Of a stretch of 55,043 nt of DNA, positions 28,562 through 37,237 are shown one piece after another. The DNA comes from a bacterium (GTDB lineage Bacteria > Cyanobacteriota > Vampirovibrionia > Obscuribacterales > JAKAZS01), in NCBI GenBank assembly GCA_021815785.1, contig JAKAZS010000007.1, forward strand, positions 1 to 55,043. Direction: 5' to 3'. Below the pieces are notes generated by a model that was not told where the DNA came from, searched no databases, and saw only the letters and a list, made by a program, of their open reading frames with translations. The number at the start of each line of letters is the position of its first letter. Positions within the stretch are counted from its first letter, which is position 1. Position numbers and translations under genes: made by a program.

Positions 28562-30529
28562 ATGATCAGCAAATCTTTATCTTCACGAATAATCATTACA
28601 CTAAATATTTGCCTTATTGCCGGCAATTTAATTTGGCCACAATTGGCAACTTGTAGCACTAATCCAAAACAGCCAGTGGGGACAATACTTCTGCCAATTA
28701 CCCCTAAACTGGACGAAATAGTTCCAGCTGCCGAAGATGAGCAAGCCTTAGAAAATACGACAAAGCCAACTAATCTTAAAAATAATCCGGAAGAAAGTGG
28801 TTTAGTAACTGAGGTTAGTGCTGATAATGAATTGCCACTAGCCAAGGATAAAGATACAGCTGAACTTGATAAACCTTTAAAAGCTAGTGTGCAAATCGTT
28901 GCTGATGATACTGAATTTGATGAGGCCAAAAATACTTTTTTGGGAACTGGTAATGCAGTTGCCATTATTGGCGATCAGGATTCAAAACTAGAAGCTGATA
29001 TGATTTTGTATAATCAGGACACTCAAATTATGGACGCTCGTGGCAATGTCAAAATTATTCGCAAAGGTCAAATAACCACTGGCAGTGCTTTTAAATTTGA
29101 TGTTTCTTCCGATGAATATTTAATAACTAAACCTGATACTGAATTACAAGGATCAGAAATTATATCCCGCAATGCCTTTAGTAATGCTGATGGCCTGGCT
29201 TTTAAAAATGGTACGATTGACATGCCCCAGGCTTTCTATTATTCAAAAAATACGATGAATGCGCCAACAGTATATTCACAGGACGTACCTAATCGCTTAA
29301 TGCATCCCGAAGCTTACGTACCCAGGCAGTCTAGTTTTGTGTTTAAAGCACGCAAAATGGTCTATGAAAAGTACAAAGATACTAATAATTTAACAATTTT
29401 TGGTGGCAGGCTACAATTCAAGCATTTCAGTGTTCCGGTTGGTAAAATTGTTACCACGATCAACGGATCGAAAGAACAAAGAATTGTTATGCCAATCGTA
29501 CCTTATTTAGGTAATAACTTATACGTTGGGGGAACCAGTATTGGTGCTATATTTAATACCCCAATTGGTAAAACAGGGGTCTTAAGTTATGCTCCTTTAA
29601 TACAATTAGGTGGAGCTTCGCTGGCTGCTACCGGAAATAGTAATTCAACTTCGATTGGGGTTGGCACTCAACTTGGTTATGTCAATAATAAAATCAATTT
29701 CCATTATGCCTATGGTACCGTTTCTAATTTATCGGTAGGTGATTTTAAGTATAAAATCTGGAAACGAGTCAGATTTCAGTCTGGCGTTAACCGGTTCTTA
29801 ACCAACGGGATGTTTGGAGCGCAACGGGCACATTTAATTGCTGAAGTTGTTGACAATCATATGATTCGTAGCATTCCCTTGATTCCCTTTTTAGATTTTC
29901 GGACATCGGCAGGCTGGGCTCAAGATTATCCACAATTAGTTAATTTATCTCCCCAATTCGCTAAATTATTTGGCAGCCCAACTACGACGCAAACTACATC
30001 AGCTTTTAGGCTACAGGAACAAATTAGAGCCGCTACAGCTCCATTATTTCAATTAGGTGATGACAAATATGGTATTTCGGGAATGATTATGGGTGGTTTA
30101 GTTGGCCGAGCTTATTCAACCGGAGATAAGCAAACAATTGCTACGGGCACGCCAATGCTTAATATTTCCCTTAATCGGTTAAAATTACAAACGGGTTACA
30201 CAACTGCTCAGATTCACGGTTCTACACCTTTTGTCTTTGACCAATATTACATGGGATCTTCTTCGACATTTGTATCAGGGTCAGTTCGAGTTAATAAATT
30301 TTTAGATTTAGGTGGTTATTATGGCTATAACTTACAACAAAAATTACCTTATGCTGAAACCGTAACAGCCGCAATTGGCCCACCTGATTTTAAAGTCATC
30401 TTATCGCATGATATGATATTTGGTTATTCACGGGTAGGTTTTGGTATTTTATATGGACAACCCATACCATTTAATAAACTGGTAGTAAAAGGTAATCCTG
30501 ATAGGGGTCAATTAGGTGGAATTCAATAA
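28562..30529 (+). CDS. lptD: LptD/OstA-like outer-membrane LPS-assembly protein (cyanobacterial type)
   Basis: A 655-residue exported protein. After a signal peptide (MISKSLSSRIIITLNICLIAGNLIW) and an acidic linker, residues ~110-200 form an OstA/LptA-like beta-jellyroll: VQIVADDTEFDEAKNTFLGTG, LEADMILYNQDTQIMDARGNV. The remaining ~450 residues have alternating hydrophobic/polar strands rich in Gly, Tyr and Asn, as in a beta-barrel, and resemble the DUF3769-type proteins of cyanobacteria that stand in for LptD. LptD inserts LPS into the outer leaflet. The stop overlaps the start of the ROK kinase by one base (TAATG). Family assignment is from pattern; strict orthology with E. coli LptD is not claimed. 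Confidence 0.75.
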   Translation: MISKSLSSRIIITLNICLIAGNLIWPQLATCSTNPKQPVGTILLPITPKLDEIVPAAEDEQALENTTKPTNLKNNPEESGLVTEVSADNELPLAKDKDTAELDKPLKASVQIVADDTEFDEAKNTFLGTGNAVAIIGDQDSKLEADMILYNQDTQIMDARGNVKIIRKGQITTGSAFKFDVSSDEYLITKPDTELQGSEIISRNAFSNADGLAFKNGTIDMPQAFYYSKNTMNAPTVYSQDVPNRLMHPEAYVPRQSSFVFKARKMVYEKYKDTNNLTIFGGRLQFKHFSVPVGKIVTTINGSKEQRIVMPIVPYLGNNLYVGGTSIGAIFNTPIGKTGVLSYAPLIQLGGASLAATGNSNSTSIGVGTQLGYVNNKINFHYAYGTVSNLSVGDFKYKIWKRVRFQSGVNRFLTNGMFGAQRAHLIAEVVDNHMIRSIPLIPFLDFRTSAGWAQDYPQLVNLSPQFAKLFGSPTTTQTTSAFRLQEQIRAATAPLFQLGDDKYGISGMIMGGLVGRAYSTGDKQTIATGTPMLNISLNRLKLQTGYTTAQIHGSTPFVFDQYYMGSSSTFVSGSVRVNKFLDLGGYYGYNLQQKLPYAETVTAAIGPPDFKVILSHDMIFGYSRVGFGILYGQPIPFNKLVVKGNPDRGQLGGIQ

Positions 30530-31542
30530 TGGATATTAATTCACAAGAAAATTCAATTATTAATACTAAACTAGATCAGATGTTGCAAAGTACGCTTCCA
30601 GCATTAGGTATTGATTTGGGTGGTACGAAAATCAGTTGTGGTTTAGTGAGTAATTATAAACTGGTAAGTGAACCGAAACAATATAAAACACCTAAAGGTA
30701 GCGCTAATATCTTAGATCAACTCTACAAAATTATTGAAGAATATAAAGCCAAAAATCTAATTGCTGGCGTTGGTGTTGCTACGGCCGGAATCGTTGATAC
30801 CACTTCAGGAACGGTTATTGATTCAACATTTAATTTACCAGGATGGGCAGGAACAAATATTAAACAATATCTCGAACCCAAAACAATGTTGCCGATTCAT
30901 GTTGAAAATGATGCTAATGCAGCAGCCTATGGGGAGTTTAAATCCAAATTTCAGAATCACAATTTAAGCACTATTGTGGTGACCTTAGGGACTGGTATTG
31001 GCGGTGGCATCATTCTTAACGGACAGATATTTCATGGCGAAAATTATGCTGCTGGTGAAATAGGGCATTTGAAAATTTCTTTTGAAAACAAAAGATTGTG
31101 TACCTGTGGTCATTTTGACTGTTGGGAAGCTTATGGCTCTGGTCCAGGCTTACTTAAAACCACTAAAGAACTTTTAAGTGAAGTAAATAGTAGCCAATCT
31201 GTACTGTATGAAAACATTAATGATTTATCGACTTCGCACATTATTCAGGCTATTGAAAACAATGATTTTTTAGCGAAAAAAGCCTTTGATTTATGGCATC
31301 ATCATGTAAGCATTGGCTTGGTAACTATTGCTCAAATTCTTAATCCTAGAACCTTTATAATTTCTGGTGGCATGAGCCCATTTGTTAATTATACCTTGCT
31401 TCAAGAAATGGTTATTGACAAAGCCTTAGCCAAAGTTGCCCAAAACCTAGAGATACATCAATCAAGACTAGGTATCCATGCTGGAATCATTGGAGCAGGG
31501 CAAATAGCGCTAGATGCTATAATCTTGCCCAAAAATTATTAA
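30529..31542 (+). CDS. ROK-family sugar kinase (glucokinase-like)
   Basis: A 337-residue ROK protein without a DNA-binding domain, hence a kinase rather than a repressor. The phosphate loop is LGIDLGGTKISCGL (~26-39); ENDANAAAYGEF holds the catalytic Asp; TLGTGIGGGI is the second ATP loop. The ROK zinc site is present as GEIGH followed by CTCGHFDCWEAYGSG, with three Cys. It probably phosphorylates glucose or a related hexose or N-acyl amino sugar. The first ~22 residues precede the usual start; translation overlaps the LptD-like stop by one base. It could feed glucose-6-phosphate to the glycogen/trehalose genes (inference). Confidence 0.92.
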   Translation: MDINSQENSIINTKLDQMLQSTLPALGIDLGGTKISCGLVSNYKLVSEPKQYKTPKGSANILDQLYKIIEEYKAKNLIAGVGVATAGIVDTTSGTVIDSTFNLPGWAGTNIKQYLEPKTMLPIHVENDANAAAYGEFKSKFQNHNLSTIVVTLGTGIGGGIILNGQIFHGENYAAGEIGHLKISFENKRLCTCGHFDCWEAYGSGPGLLKTTKELLSEVNSSQSVLYENINDLSTSHIIQAIENNDFLAKKAFDLWHHHVSIGLVTIAQILNPRTFIISGGMSPFVNYTLLQEMVIDKALAKVAQNLEIHQSRLGIHAGIIGAGQIALDAIILPKNY

Positions 31543-31545
31543 AAG

Positions 31546-32808
31546 CTAGTTTTCATCTTCAGTTATAATTGATTTTTGAAATTTAGTGAAAAAATAATTC
31601 GAAAAACCGTCAAGCAGTCCTTTTTCAAGGCAAAATGCCATGATGGCAGTAATAGATATACTAAATAAAATTACGCCGTAGGCAATTTCTTTTATATATT
31701 GAGCCATGGCTATATTAGATTGCAGAATTAAATTAGCTAAAACAGCAGTAGCAAGACCTTTCGGGATCATAATGGACATCATGGTATTATCGGTTGGGGT
31801 AGCGCCGAGCGAAGCTGGCATCATAAGTTTTACGACAATTAATCGGCTTAAGTAAACCCAGGCTGTGATAATAGTTGCTACCAATATGATATGTGGATTG
31901 TCAAAATGAATAGTTAATCCCAAATAAATAAAGAAAAAGGTTTTAACCAGAAATACAATTGCTGCAAAAAATGAAATTTCACGATCAGTTAAAGTCGAGT
32001 GTTCACTTGGCATAAGATTTTGGGGTAGATAGGTAATGATTTTACGAATATTGCCCAATGAAATGCCAAAGGCTAAGGTGGCAACAGGTCCACTATAACC
32101 AAATAATTCTGAAATCCCATAAACAATACAGACAAAAGCTGGGGTACAAAAAATATTATTTTCGACTTTGCGAATAATTTTTAAAACATTTGACCAAACA
32201 ATTGCGGCTAAAACGCCAATACACATAGCCAGGGTAAATGAGGCAATAATTGAGCCAAACACAGTTGTAACGCCTTCACTGTGATGAAGGCTAGCGTTTA
32301 ATACGGCCAAGGTTAAAATGATGCTAAAGACCTCACAAAAGGTTGATTCAAGAATTAAAGTTGTTTTTATGTTTTCTTTTAAATTTAACTTAGCCAGCAT
32401 TGGTATAACTATTGGCGGTGATGTTGCACTAATCGCCAAGCCTAAGAGAGCAGCTTGTAAATATGGCAGTTTCAAAAATTCACAAGCAATTATAAATAAA
32501 AAGCTAAAAGTAATCGCAAATGTGGTTAAGGCCAGCTTTATAGCAGGGATAAAGGCCTCTTTTAATTGATTTACATTAAGATCTAAGCCACCTTCAAATA
32601 AAATAATAACTAAGGCTAAAGTGGTAAATACAGAACCGATTTCACCAAAATCACTAGGACTGACTAAGTGAAAGATTGGTCCAATAAATAAACCTAAAAT
32701 TATTAACGGCAAAACATCAGGTATTCTCACCTTGTCAAATAAAGCAGAAAACAAATGGGATAAAAATATTAATAAGCCAACGACTAAAATAACAGCTGCT
32801 GTTTGCAT
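31546..32808 (-). CDS. Cation:proton antiporter (CPA family)
   Basis: A 420-residue integral membrane protein with about twelve hydrophobic segments covering the whole chain, of the Na+/H+ exchanger Pfam family (PF00999). Landmarks are LPLIILGLFIGPIFHL near the N-terminus, LVIILFEGGLDLNVNQLKEAF, LGLAISATSPPIVIPML, and the late MIPKGLATAVLANLIL, typical of CPA1/CPA2 transporters. No C-terminal TrkA-N domain is present. It exchanges Na+ or K+ for H+ across the inner membrane. It converges on the ROK gene with a three-base gap. Confidence 0.9.
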   Translation of the reverse strand: MQTAAVILVVGLLIFLSHLFSALFDKVRIPDVLPLIILGLFIGPIFHLVSPSDFGEIGSVFTTLALVIILFEGGLDLNVNQLKEAFIPAIKLALTTFAITFSFLFIIACEFLKLPYLQAALLGLAISATSPPIVIPMLAKLNLKENIKTTLILESTFCEVFSIILTLAVLNASLHHSEGVTTVFGSIIASFTLAMCIGVLAAIVWSNVLKIIRKVENNIFCTPAFVCIVYGISELFGYSGPVATLAFGISLGNIRKIITYLPQNLMPSEHSTLTDREISFFAAIVFLVKTFFFIYLGLTIHFDNPHIILVATIITAWVYLSRLIVVKLMMPASLGATPTDNTMMSIMIPKGLATAVLANLILQSNIAMAQYIKEIAYGVILFSISITAIMAFCLEKGLLDGFSNYFFTKFQKSIITEDEN

Positions 32809-33008
32809 TTTCTTTTATGCTGAGATAGAAGGATAATAATCAAAAGATTATTTAGATAGGTAATTATAAATCAGGCTTGCACAAATTGTACAGTTTCTTT
32901 ACTTCTTGTATCGAATAAAGTTATTAAGTTACAAGTGAATTTTCTGTTTAACGGTAAAGCATTGCGATCCAAAATTATGCACTGAATAATTAATTATATT
33001 TTAGAAAT

Positions 33009-34067
33009 TTATTTACACAACTGGTTCTGAATATTAATTATACTTTGAGCCGCTTCAATTATTAGCTGTGGATCAAGTTCAGTTAGACATTCACGATTAA
33101 CACAGGTTTTATGGTAATTACAGGGTCTACATGGTAAATCGTTACGAAAAATAGCTTTACTTAAACTAGTATCATTATTTAACGGACCCCAGCGTATTGG
33201 GTTGGTTGGACCAAATAAGATTAAAGTTGGTATATTAGCAGCTCTAGTCAGGTGGGCTGGTCCTGAATCAGTGCAAATAGCTAAATTTAGATGTTTGTAC
33301 AATGCCATACTTTGCCTTAGATTTAACTCGCCCGCTAAATTTATACATTTAAAAGGAAGTTTTAATGCTAATTCTTGATAAATTGGCAGATCAATTGCCT
33401 GACCAGTAAAAAATGGTATTATGTCATAGTTTTTAGCTAACTCTAAAATTACTTTACTGAATAATTCTAAAGGATATAACTTATCCTCGTGGGCTGCAGC
33501 TGCATGAATGAGGACTTTAATAGAAGTATTATTTTTAAGAGTTGGAACCATTTCGATTATTTCCGCTTCTTCACTGGGTGTAAGCCAATACTCAAGTTTG
33601 GGATCATAATTTTTATTATAGTCGAGTTTTAAGATTTCTAAAGTTGATAATATTTCATTTTGGTTGTCTTGTTGTGGTATAGCTTTGGTATAAAATAAAT
33701 TATCAAGTATTGATGTTCTATAGCCATAACGTTTTGGGGCTCCCGATAAAAAACTTAAAAGTTTGGCACCAAGCGATCGCTTTAAACAAAATACCATGTC
33801 ATATTTTTTTTGTTTAATAATGTTCAAATAATAAAAGAAACTTTTAGTCTTTTCGTTTGAAGAGTCATATTTATGAAATCTAGTAGTATCAAAAATTATC
33901 ATTTCATCAATATATGGACAATTTTCCAGTACTTGCCCACTTTGTGGTCCAACTAGAATATCGATAGAACTGTCCGGATACAATTCTTTTAGGTTACGGA
34001 TAAATGGAACGGTAAGAATAGTATCTCCGATAAACCGATACCTTATAATTAGTATTTTTTGTTTCAT
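33009..34067 (-). CDS. Lipopolysaccharide heptosyltransferase (GT9, WaaF/WaaC-like)
   Basis: A 352-residue GT9 enzyme. The N-terminus KILIIRYRFIGDTILTVPFIRNL is the family start; KRYGYRTSILDN, AICTDSGPAHLTRAANIPTLILFGPTNPIRWGP and the Cys-rich CRPCNYHKTCVNRECLTEL are the other GT9 blocks. It would transfer a heptose to the LPS inner core. It sits nine bases downstream of lpxK in a waaA-lpxK-heptosyltransferase unit. Heptosyltransferase I versus II is not resolved. Confidence 0.92.
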   Translation of the reverse strand: MKQKILIIRYRFIGDTILTVPFIRNLKELYPDSSIDILVGPQSGQVLENCPYIDEMIIFDTTRFHKYDSSNEKTKSFFYYLNIIKQKKYDMVFCLKRSLGAKLLSFLSGAPKRYGYRTSILDNLFYTKAIPQQDNQNEILSTLEILKLDYNKNYDPKLEYWLTPSEEAEIIEMVPTLKNNTSIKVLIHAAAAHEDKLYPLELFSKVILELAKNYDIIPFFTGQAIDLPIYQELALKLPFKCINLAGELNLRQSMALYKHLNLAICTDSGPAHLTRAANIPTLILFGPTNPIRWGPLNNDTSLSKAIFRNDLPCRPCNYHKTCVNRECLTELDPQLIIEAAQSIINIQNQLCK

Positions 34068-34076
34068 GGTTTTAAT

Positions 34077-35087
34077 TTATTCAAAAAATTCAAGATCAAT
34101 TTCAATTGCATATAACTTATCGTATAAAGGAAAAGATTTGGGTATTTTAAGATAATCCTTTGTGGTGGTAACTAAAACTTCGGCTTGATAAGTATTAACC
34201 TCTTTAATCAGCTGGTCGAGATCATTTTGATTATACCAGTGATGATCGCTAAATTTCATTTGGTGAACAAGATTGATATTTAATGACTTTAAAGTATTGA
34301 TAAAATTATTCCCATTAGCAATGCCACTAAAAGCTAACGTTTTCTGTGTTGGTTTAAAATTGTTAACTTCGAGTAATTTATTTTGATAGTAGAAATTTTT
34401 AATAATGAGCCTAGTTTTGCTTATTATAGCGCATGAATTATATTGTTTAAGAAAATTAATTAATTGAGTTAAGGTATCTTCCCGATAGTCAATTGGAATT
34501 TTAGTGATAATTATTTGCGTGGCTCGATTAATGTTTTTAAATGATTCGCGAAGCCTACCTTGGGGGAAAAGTTTGGCTTGGGTAAAATCTGAATTGTAGT
34601 CAATTAATAAAATATTTTCATTGCGATTAAGCCTTAAATGCTGATACCCATCATCAAGAATTAATACGTCGGTTTGATATTTACCAATAGCAAATTGACC
34701 AGCTCGATAGCGATCGGCACTTACAATAACTACTGCTTGAGGGACGTTTGTAGCGATTAAATATGGTTCATCACCATAAATTTTAGCAGCTAAAATTGGA
34801 TCTTTATTAGTTTCCACAATATCTAAAGGATTTTTACCTTGTCGTTTATAACCTCGGCTTAAAATGCCCACACGTTTATTTTGGCTTAAATATAATTTAG
34901 CTAAATAAATAGTATATGGTGTTTTACCGGTTCCGCCGAGAGTTAAATTACCAACACTGACAACGTGACAAGGTAAAGTTGTACTTGGCATGATTTTACA
35001 CTTATACAATTGAGTTCGGCAATTGGTGATTAATTCATAAATTTTACCAACTGGCCATAATAAATATTGGCTATAGTTAGTTTTCAT
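34077..35087 (-). CDS. lpxK: Tetraacyldisaccharide 4'-kinase
   Basis: A ~336-residue lipid A kinase that phosphorylates the 4' position of the disaccharide-1-phosphate. The P-loop is GGTGKTP with VVSVGNLTLGGTGKTPYTIYLA, then LSRGYKR, GDEPYLIA and ILDDGYQHLRL, the LpxK signatures. The open frame extends to TTG 35096, but ATG 35087 has AAGG 9 nt upstream and overlaps the waaA stop as ATGA, so I choose it. An N-terminal amphipathic segment suggests membrane association. Confidence 0.96.
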   Translation of the reverse strand: MKTNYSQYLLWPVGKIYELITNCRTQLYKCKIMPSTTLPCHVVSVGNLTLGGTGKTPYTIYLAKLYLSQNKRVGILSRGYKRQGKNPLDIVETNKDPILAAKIYGDEPYLIATNVPQAVVIVSADRYRAGQFAIGKYQTDVLILDDGYQHLRLNRNENILLIDYNSDFTQAKLFPQGRLRESFKNINRATQIIITKIPIDYREDTLTQLINFLKQYNSCAIISKTRLIIKNFYYQNKLLEVNNFKPTQKTLAFSGIANGNNFINTLKSLNINLVHQMKFSDHHWYNQNDLDQLIKEVNTYQAEVLVTTTKDYLKIPKSFPLYDKLYAIEIDLEFFE

Positions 35088-36367
35088 TTCAGACAACCTT
35101 CTTTGTGAAAAATGATTTCATCGATTAAGGCAAAGGTTTTATCATTAGCTCCTATGGCTGAAGTTAAGATTTTTTGACCACTTTGCCCCATTTTTGCAAG
35201 AATTTGCGGATTTAGGATTAATTCTTGTACCGTCTGATAAAATTCTTGTTTATCATTAACAATTTTAATAGCTTTTAAGGTTAGTAATTCATTAGCAATT
35301 AATTTGGTTTTATAAATATACTTACCACAGACGACCGGAACTTTAAAATTATAGGGTTCAAGTAAATTATGCCCACCTACTTTAACTAAAGTGCCACCAA
35401 CAAAAGCCAGCTGTGCCAAAGCATAAAGCTTATTTAATATGCCCATTTGATCAATCAAGATAATATTGGTATTGTCACTTATTTTCTCAATATTAGTAAA
35501 TCTAACATAATGACAGTTGTGACTTATTAGCAAGGTTTCTACCTGATTAAACCTTTCATCGTGACGAGGTACGATGATTAATTTTAAATTATGACTCAAA
35601 TTAGGCAGTTGCGAGACTAATTGATTAAATACTTCAATGATTGTGCTTTCCTCACCTTCGTGAGTGGAACCAGCAATCAAAACAAAATCATTTTGCTTAA
35701 TTAACAATTTTTGTTTTAAGGAATTTATTTCAGCTTCATTTACTTGATTAATGCCATCATATTTTAAATTTCCAGTAACGGCAATTGGTAAATTACTGCC
35801 ACCAACTAATTCATATCGGTATTTTTCTTCGGCAGACTGAAGGCAGAGCAGATTGAATTTTTGTAAAACTGGTTTAAAGAAATAACGCAGTCGATAATAG
35901 TTCTTAAATGAATTTGGTGACATCCGACCATTGACTAATATTAATTTGATATTTTGCTGCCTAGCTTCATGAATAAAGCCTGGCCAGATTTCAGTTTCAG
36001 CAATAATTACGGCAATTGGTTGAAAAGTTTTTAAAAATTTATTAATCGCAAATGGTAAATCAAATGGAAAATAAACAACTGTAGCCATTTTACTAAATTG
36101 TTCGCAAGCTATAGCATTAGCCGTTTTGGTTGTTGTCGAAATAATTAATGGTTGATTGGGATAGCTAGTTTTAAACTGCTGAATTAGTTTGGCTACAGAA
36201 TTCAATTCACCAACTGAAACAGCATGAAACCATATTGATGCGGTTGTTTCTGGATAATTAAAAAAACCGAATTTAGCTAATATACCCGATCTGGTTTTAG
36301 GAATAATTAATAATAAAATAGCGGCAAAGCCTAAAATTATCCAAACTAAAGTATAATACCAAAACAT
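35084..36367 (-). CDS. waaA: 3-deoxy-D-manno-octulosonic acid (Kdo) transferase
   Basis: A 427-residue GT30 enzyme adding Kdo to lipid A precursor. It has an N-terminal TM anchor (YYTLVWIILGFAAILLLII), then SIWFHAVSVGELNSV, AETEIWPGFIHEA, LVNGRMSPNSFKNY, GSTHEGEESTII and GGTLVKVGGHNLLEP, all WaaA landmarks. It heads the minus-strand LPS unit and overlaps lpxK by 4 nt. Its presence with lpxK and a heptosyltransferase shows the organism makes Kdo-containing LPS. Confidence 0.97.
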   Translation of the reverse strand: MFWYYTLVWIILGFAAILLLIIPKTRSGILAKFGFFNYPETTASIWFHAVSVGELNSVAKLIQQFKTSYPNQPLIISTTTKTANAIACEQFSKMATVVYFPFDLPFAINKFLKTFQPIAVIIAETEIWPGFIHEARQQNIKLILVNGRMSPNSFKNYYRLRYFFKPVLQKFNLLCLQSAEEKYRYELVGGSNLPIAVTGNLKYDGINQVNEAEINSLKQKLLIKQNDFVLIAGSTHEGEESTIIEVFNQLVSQLPNLSHNLKLIIVPRHDERFNQVETLLISHNCHYVRFTNIEKISDNTNIILIDQMGILNKLYALAQLAFVGGTLVKVGGHNLLEPYNFKVPVVCGKYIYKTKLIANELLTLKAIKIVNDKQEFYQTVQELILNPQILAKMGQSGQKILTSAIGANDKTFALIDEIIFHKEGCLK

Positions 36368-36524
36368 TTAATTAAGCCAAATAAGTGTTATTCTGCTTGG
36401 CTATTATAGCATAGGTTACTCCAGCCAATACGAGTTAAAGCAAGCCTTAAATTTATAAATACGCAATAGATATGGATATGATTAATTATCCTTAACTATA
36501 TTCAGGCTGATATATTTATTAGGT

Positions 36525-36965
36525 TTAATTGTGATTAGCTTTTTTTTTCGCTGATTTGGAAGTGTTTTCCATTTCATCGTCTTGAGCTGTTGCTACATCA
36601 ATAATTTGTCCCTGTTCAGACTTTTCTAATTTTTCAACTCTAGCTAATAATTCAAAAAATTCTTCTTTGGTCACTAAACCAAAATCATTAGCAGCTTTAA
36701 GCACAGACGTCTGAACTTTTGTGGAGACCGTTTTTTCCATGGATTCAGCCTGTTTAGTAGCATCTTCTTGTAAATTTTTTAAAAAACTTTGCACCGAATC
36801 AGCTTTAACTTTTCCTTTTTCTTCTAATTCTTCAAGAAGGTCCTGCCCTACTTTCATCAGGTCATTTAAGGCATCATTTAAAGCTGATTTAACTCGATCA
36901 ACGTTAGCCGAAGCGCCAACACCAGTTAAAACAGCTTTTTTTAGTAATTTAGTTCTTTCTTTCAT
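36525..36965 (-). CDS. Phasin-like coiled-coil protein
   Basis: A ~146-residue hydrophilic, mostly helical protein. AGGAGA 7 nt before ATG 36965 fixes the start eight residues inside the longest frame. It opens MKERTKLLKKAVLTGVGASANVDRVKSAL, then has a long heptad-like helical region with KADSVQSFLKNLQED, and a short coiled coil EEFFELLARVEKLEKSE near residue 120. This matches phasin/PhaI-type granule-associated proteins and their wider family, in which an LTKEEF-LxxRVxxLE tail is common. No PHA synthase is in the window, so a granule role is unproven. The C-terminal tail is acidic, then Lys-rich. Confidence 0.6.
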   Translation of the reverse strand: MKERTKLLKKAVLTGVGASANVDRVKSALNDALNDLMKVGQDLLEELEEKGKVKADSVQSFLKNLQEDATKQAESMEKTVSTKVQTSVLKAANDFGLVTKEEFFELLARVEKLEKSEQGQIIDVATAQDDEMENTSKSAKKKANHN

Positions 36966-37155
36966 AATATTTCTCCTACACATAAACAAATCAACAAGGT
37001 TGCCAACATAAAATCTAAATTTATCATTAACAAAGTTGTAAGTAATACAACTGCAATTACTATTTTTTACTAAATTTTGTTAAAACCGCAAAATATATAT
37101 ATTTGTATAATAAAAATTTTAACTTTTGGCAAAATTAATATTTAATTTTTAAAAT

Positions 37156-37187
37156 TTGCATTAAATTTAGGAAAAAAAAATTATAAT
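37156..37187 (+). promoter_or_regulatory. Possible promoter of the phosphatase-polA unit
   Basis: TTGCAT (37156-37161) and a perfect TATAAT (37182-37187) are separated by 20 nt, longer than ideal. The predicted start would leave a ~45-nt leader containing AAGGA at 37219-37223, itself 14 nt from the ATG. Confidence 0.3.
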
Positions 37188-37237
37188 TTGTCTAATTTTA
37201 GAAATTTCATACATTTTTAAGGATCGGTTAATATTCA

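Noticed and set aside
32835..32852. AATAATC/GATTATT palindrome upstream of the antiporter
   Set aside because: A 7-bp, AT-only stem of a kind common by chance here; no regulator motif recognised.
36721..37011. Plus-strand frame across the phasin-like gene
   Set aside because: The minus-strand gene has a strong SD and phasin-like sequence; the plus frame is its shadow.
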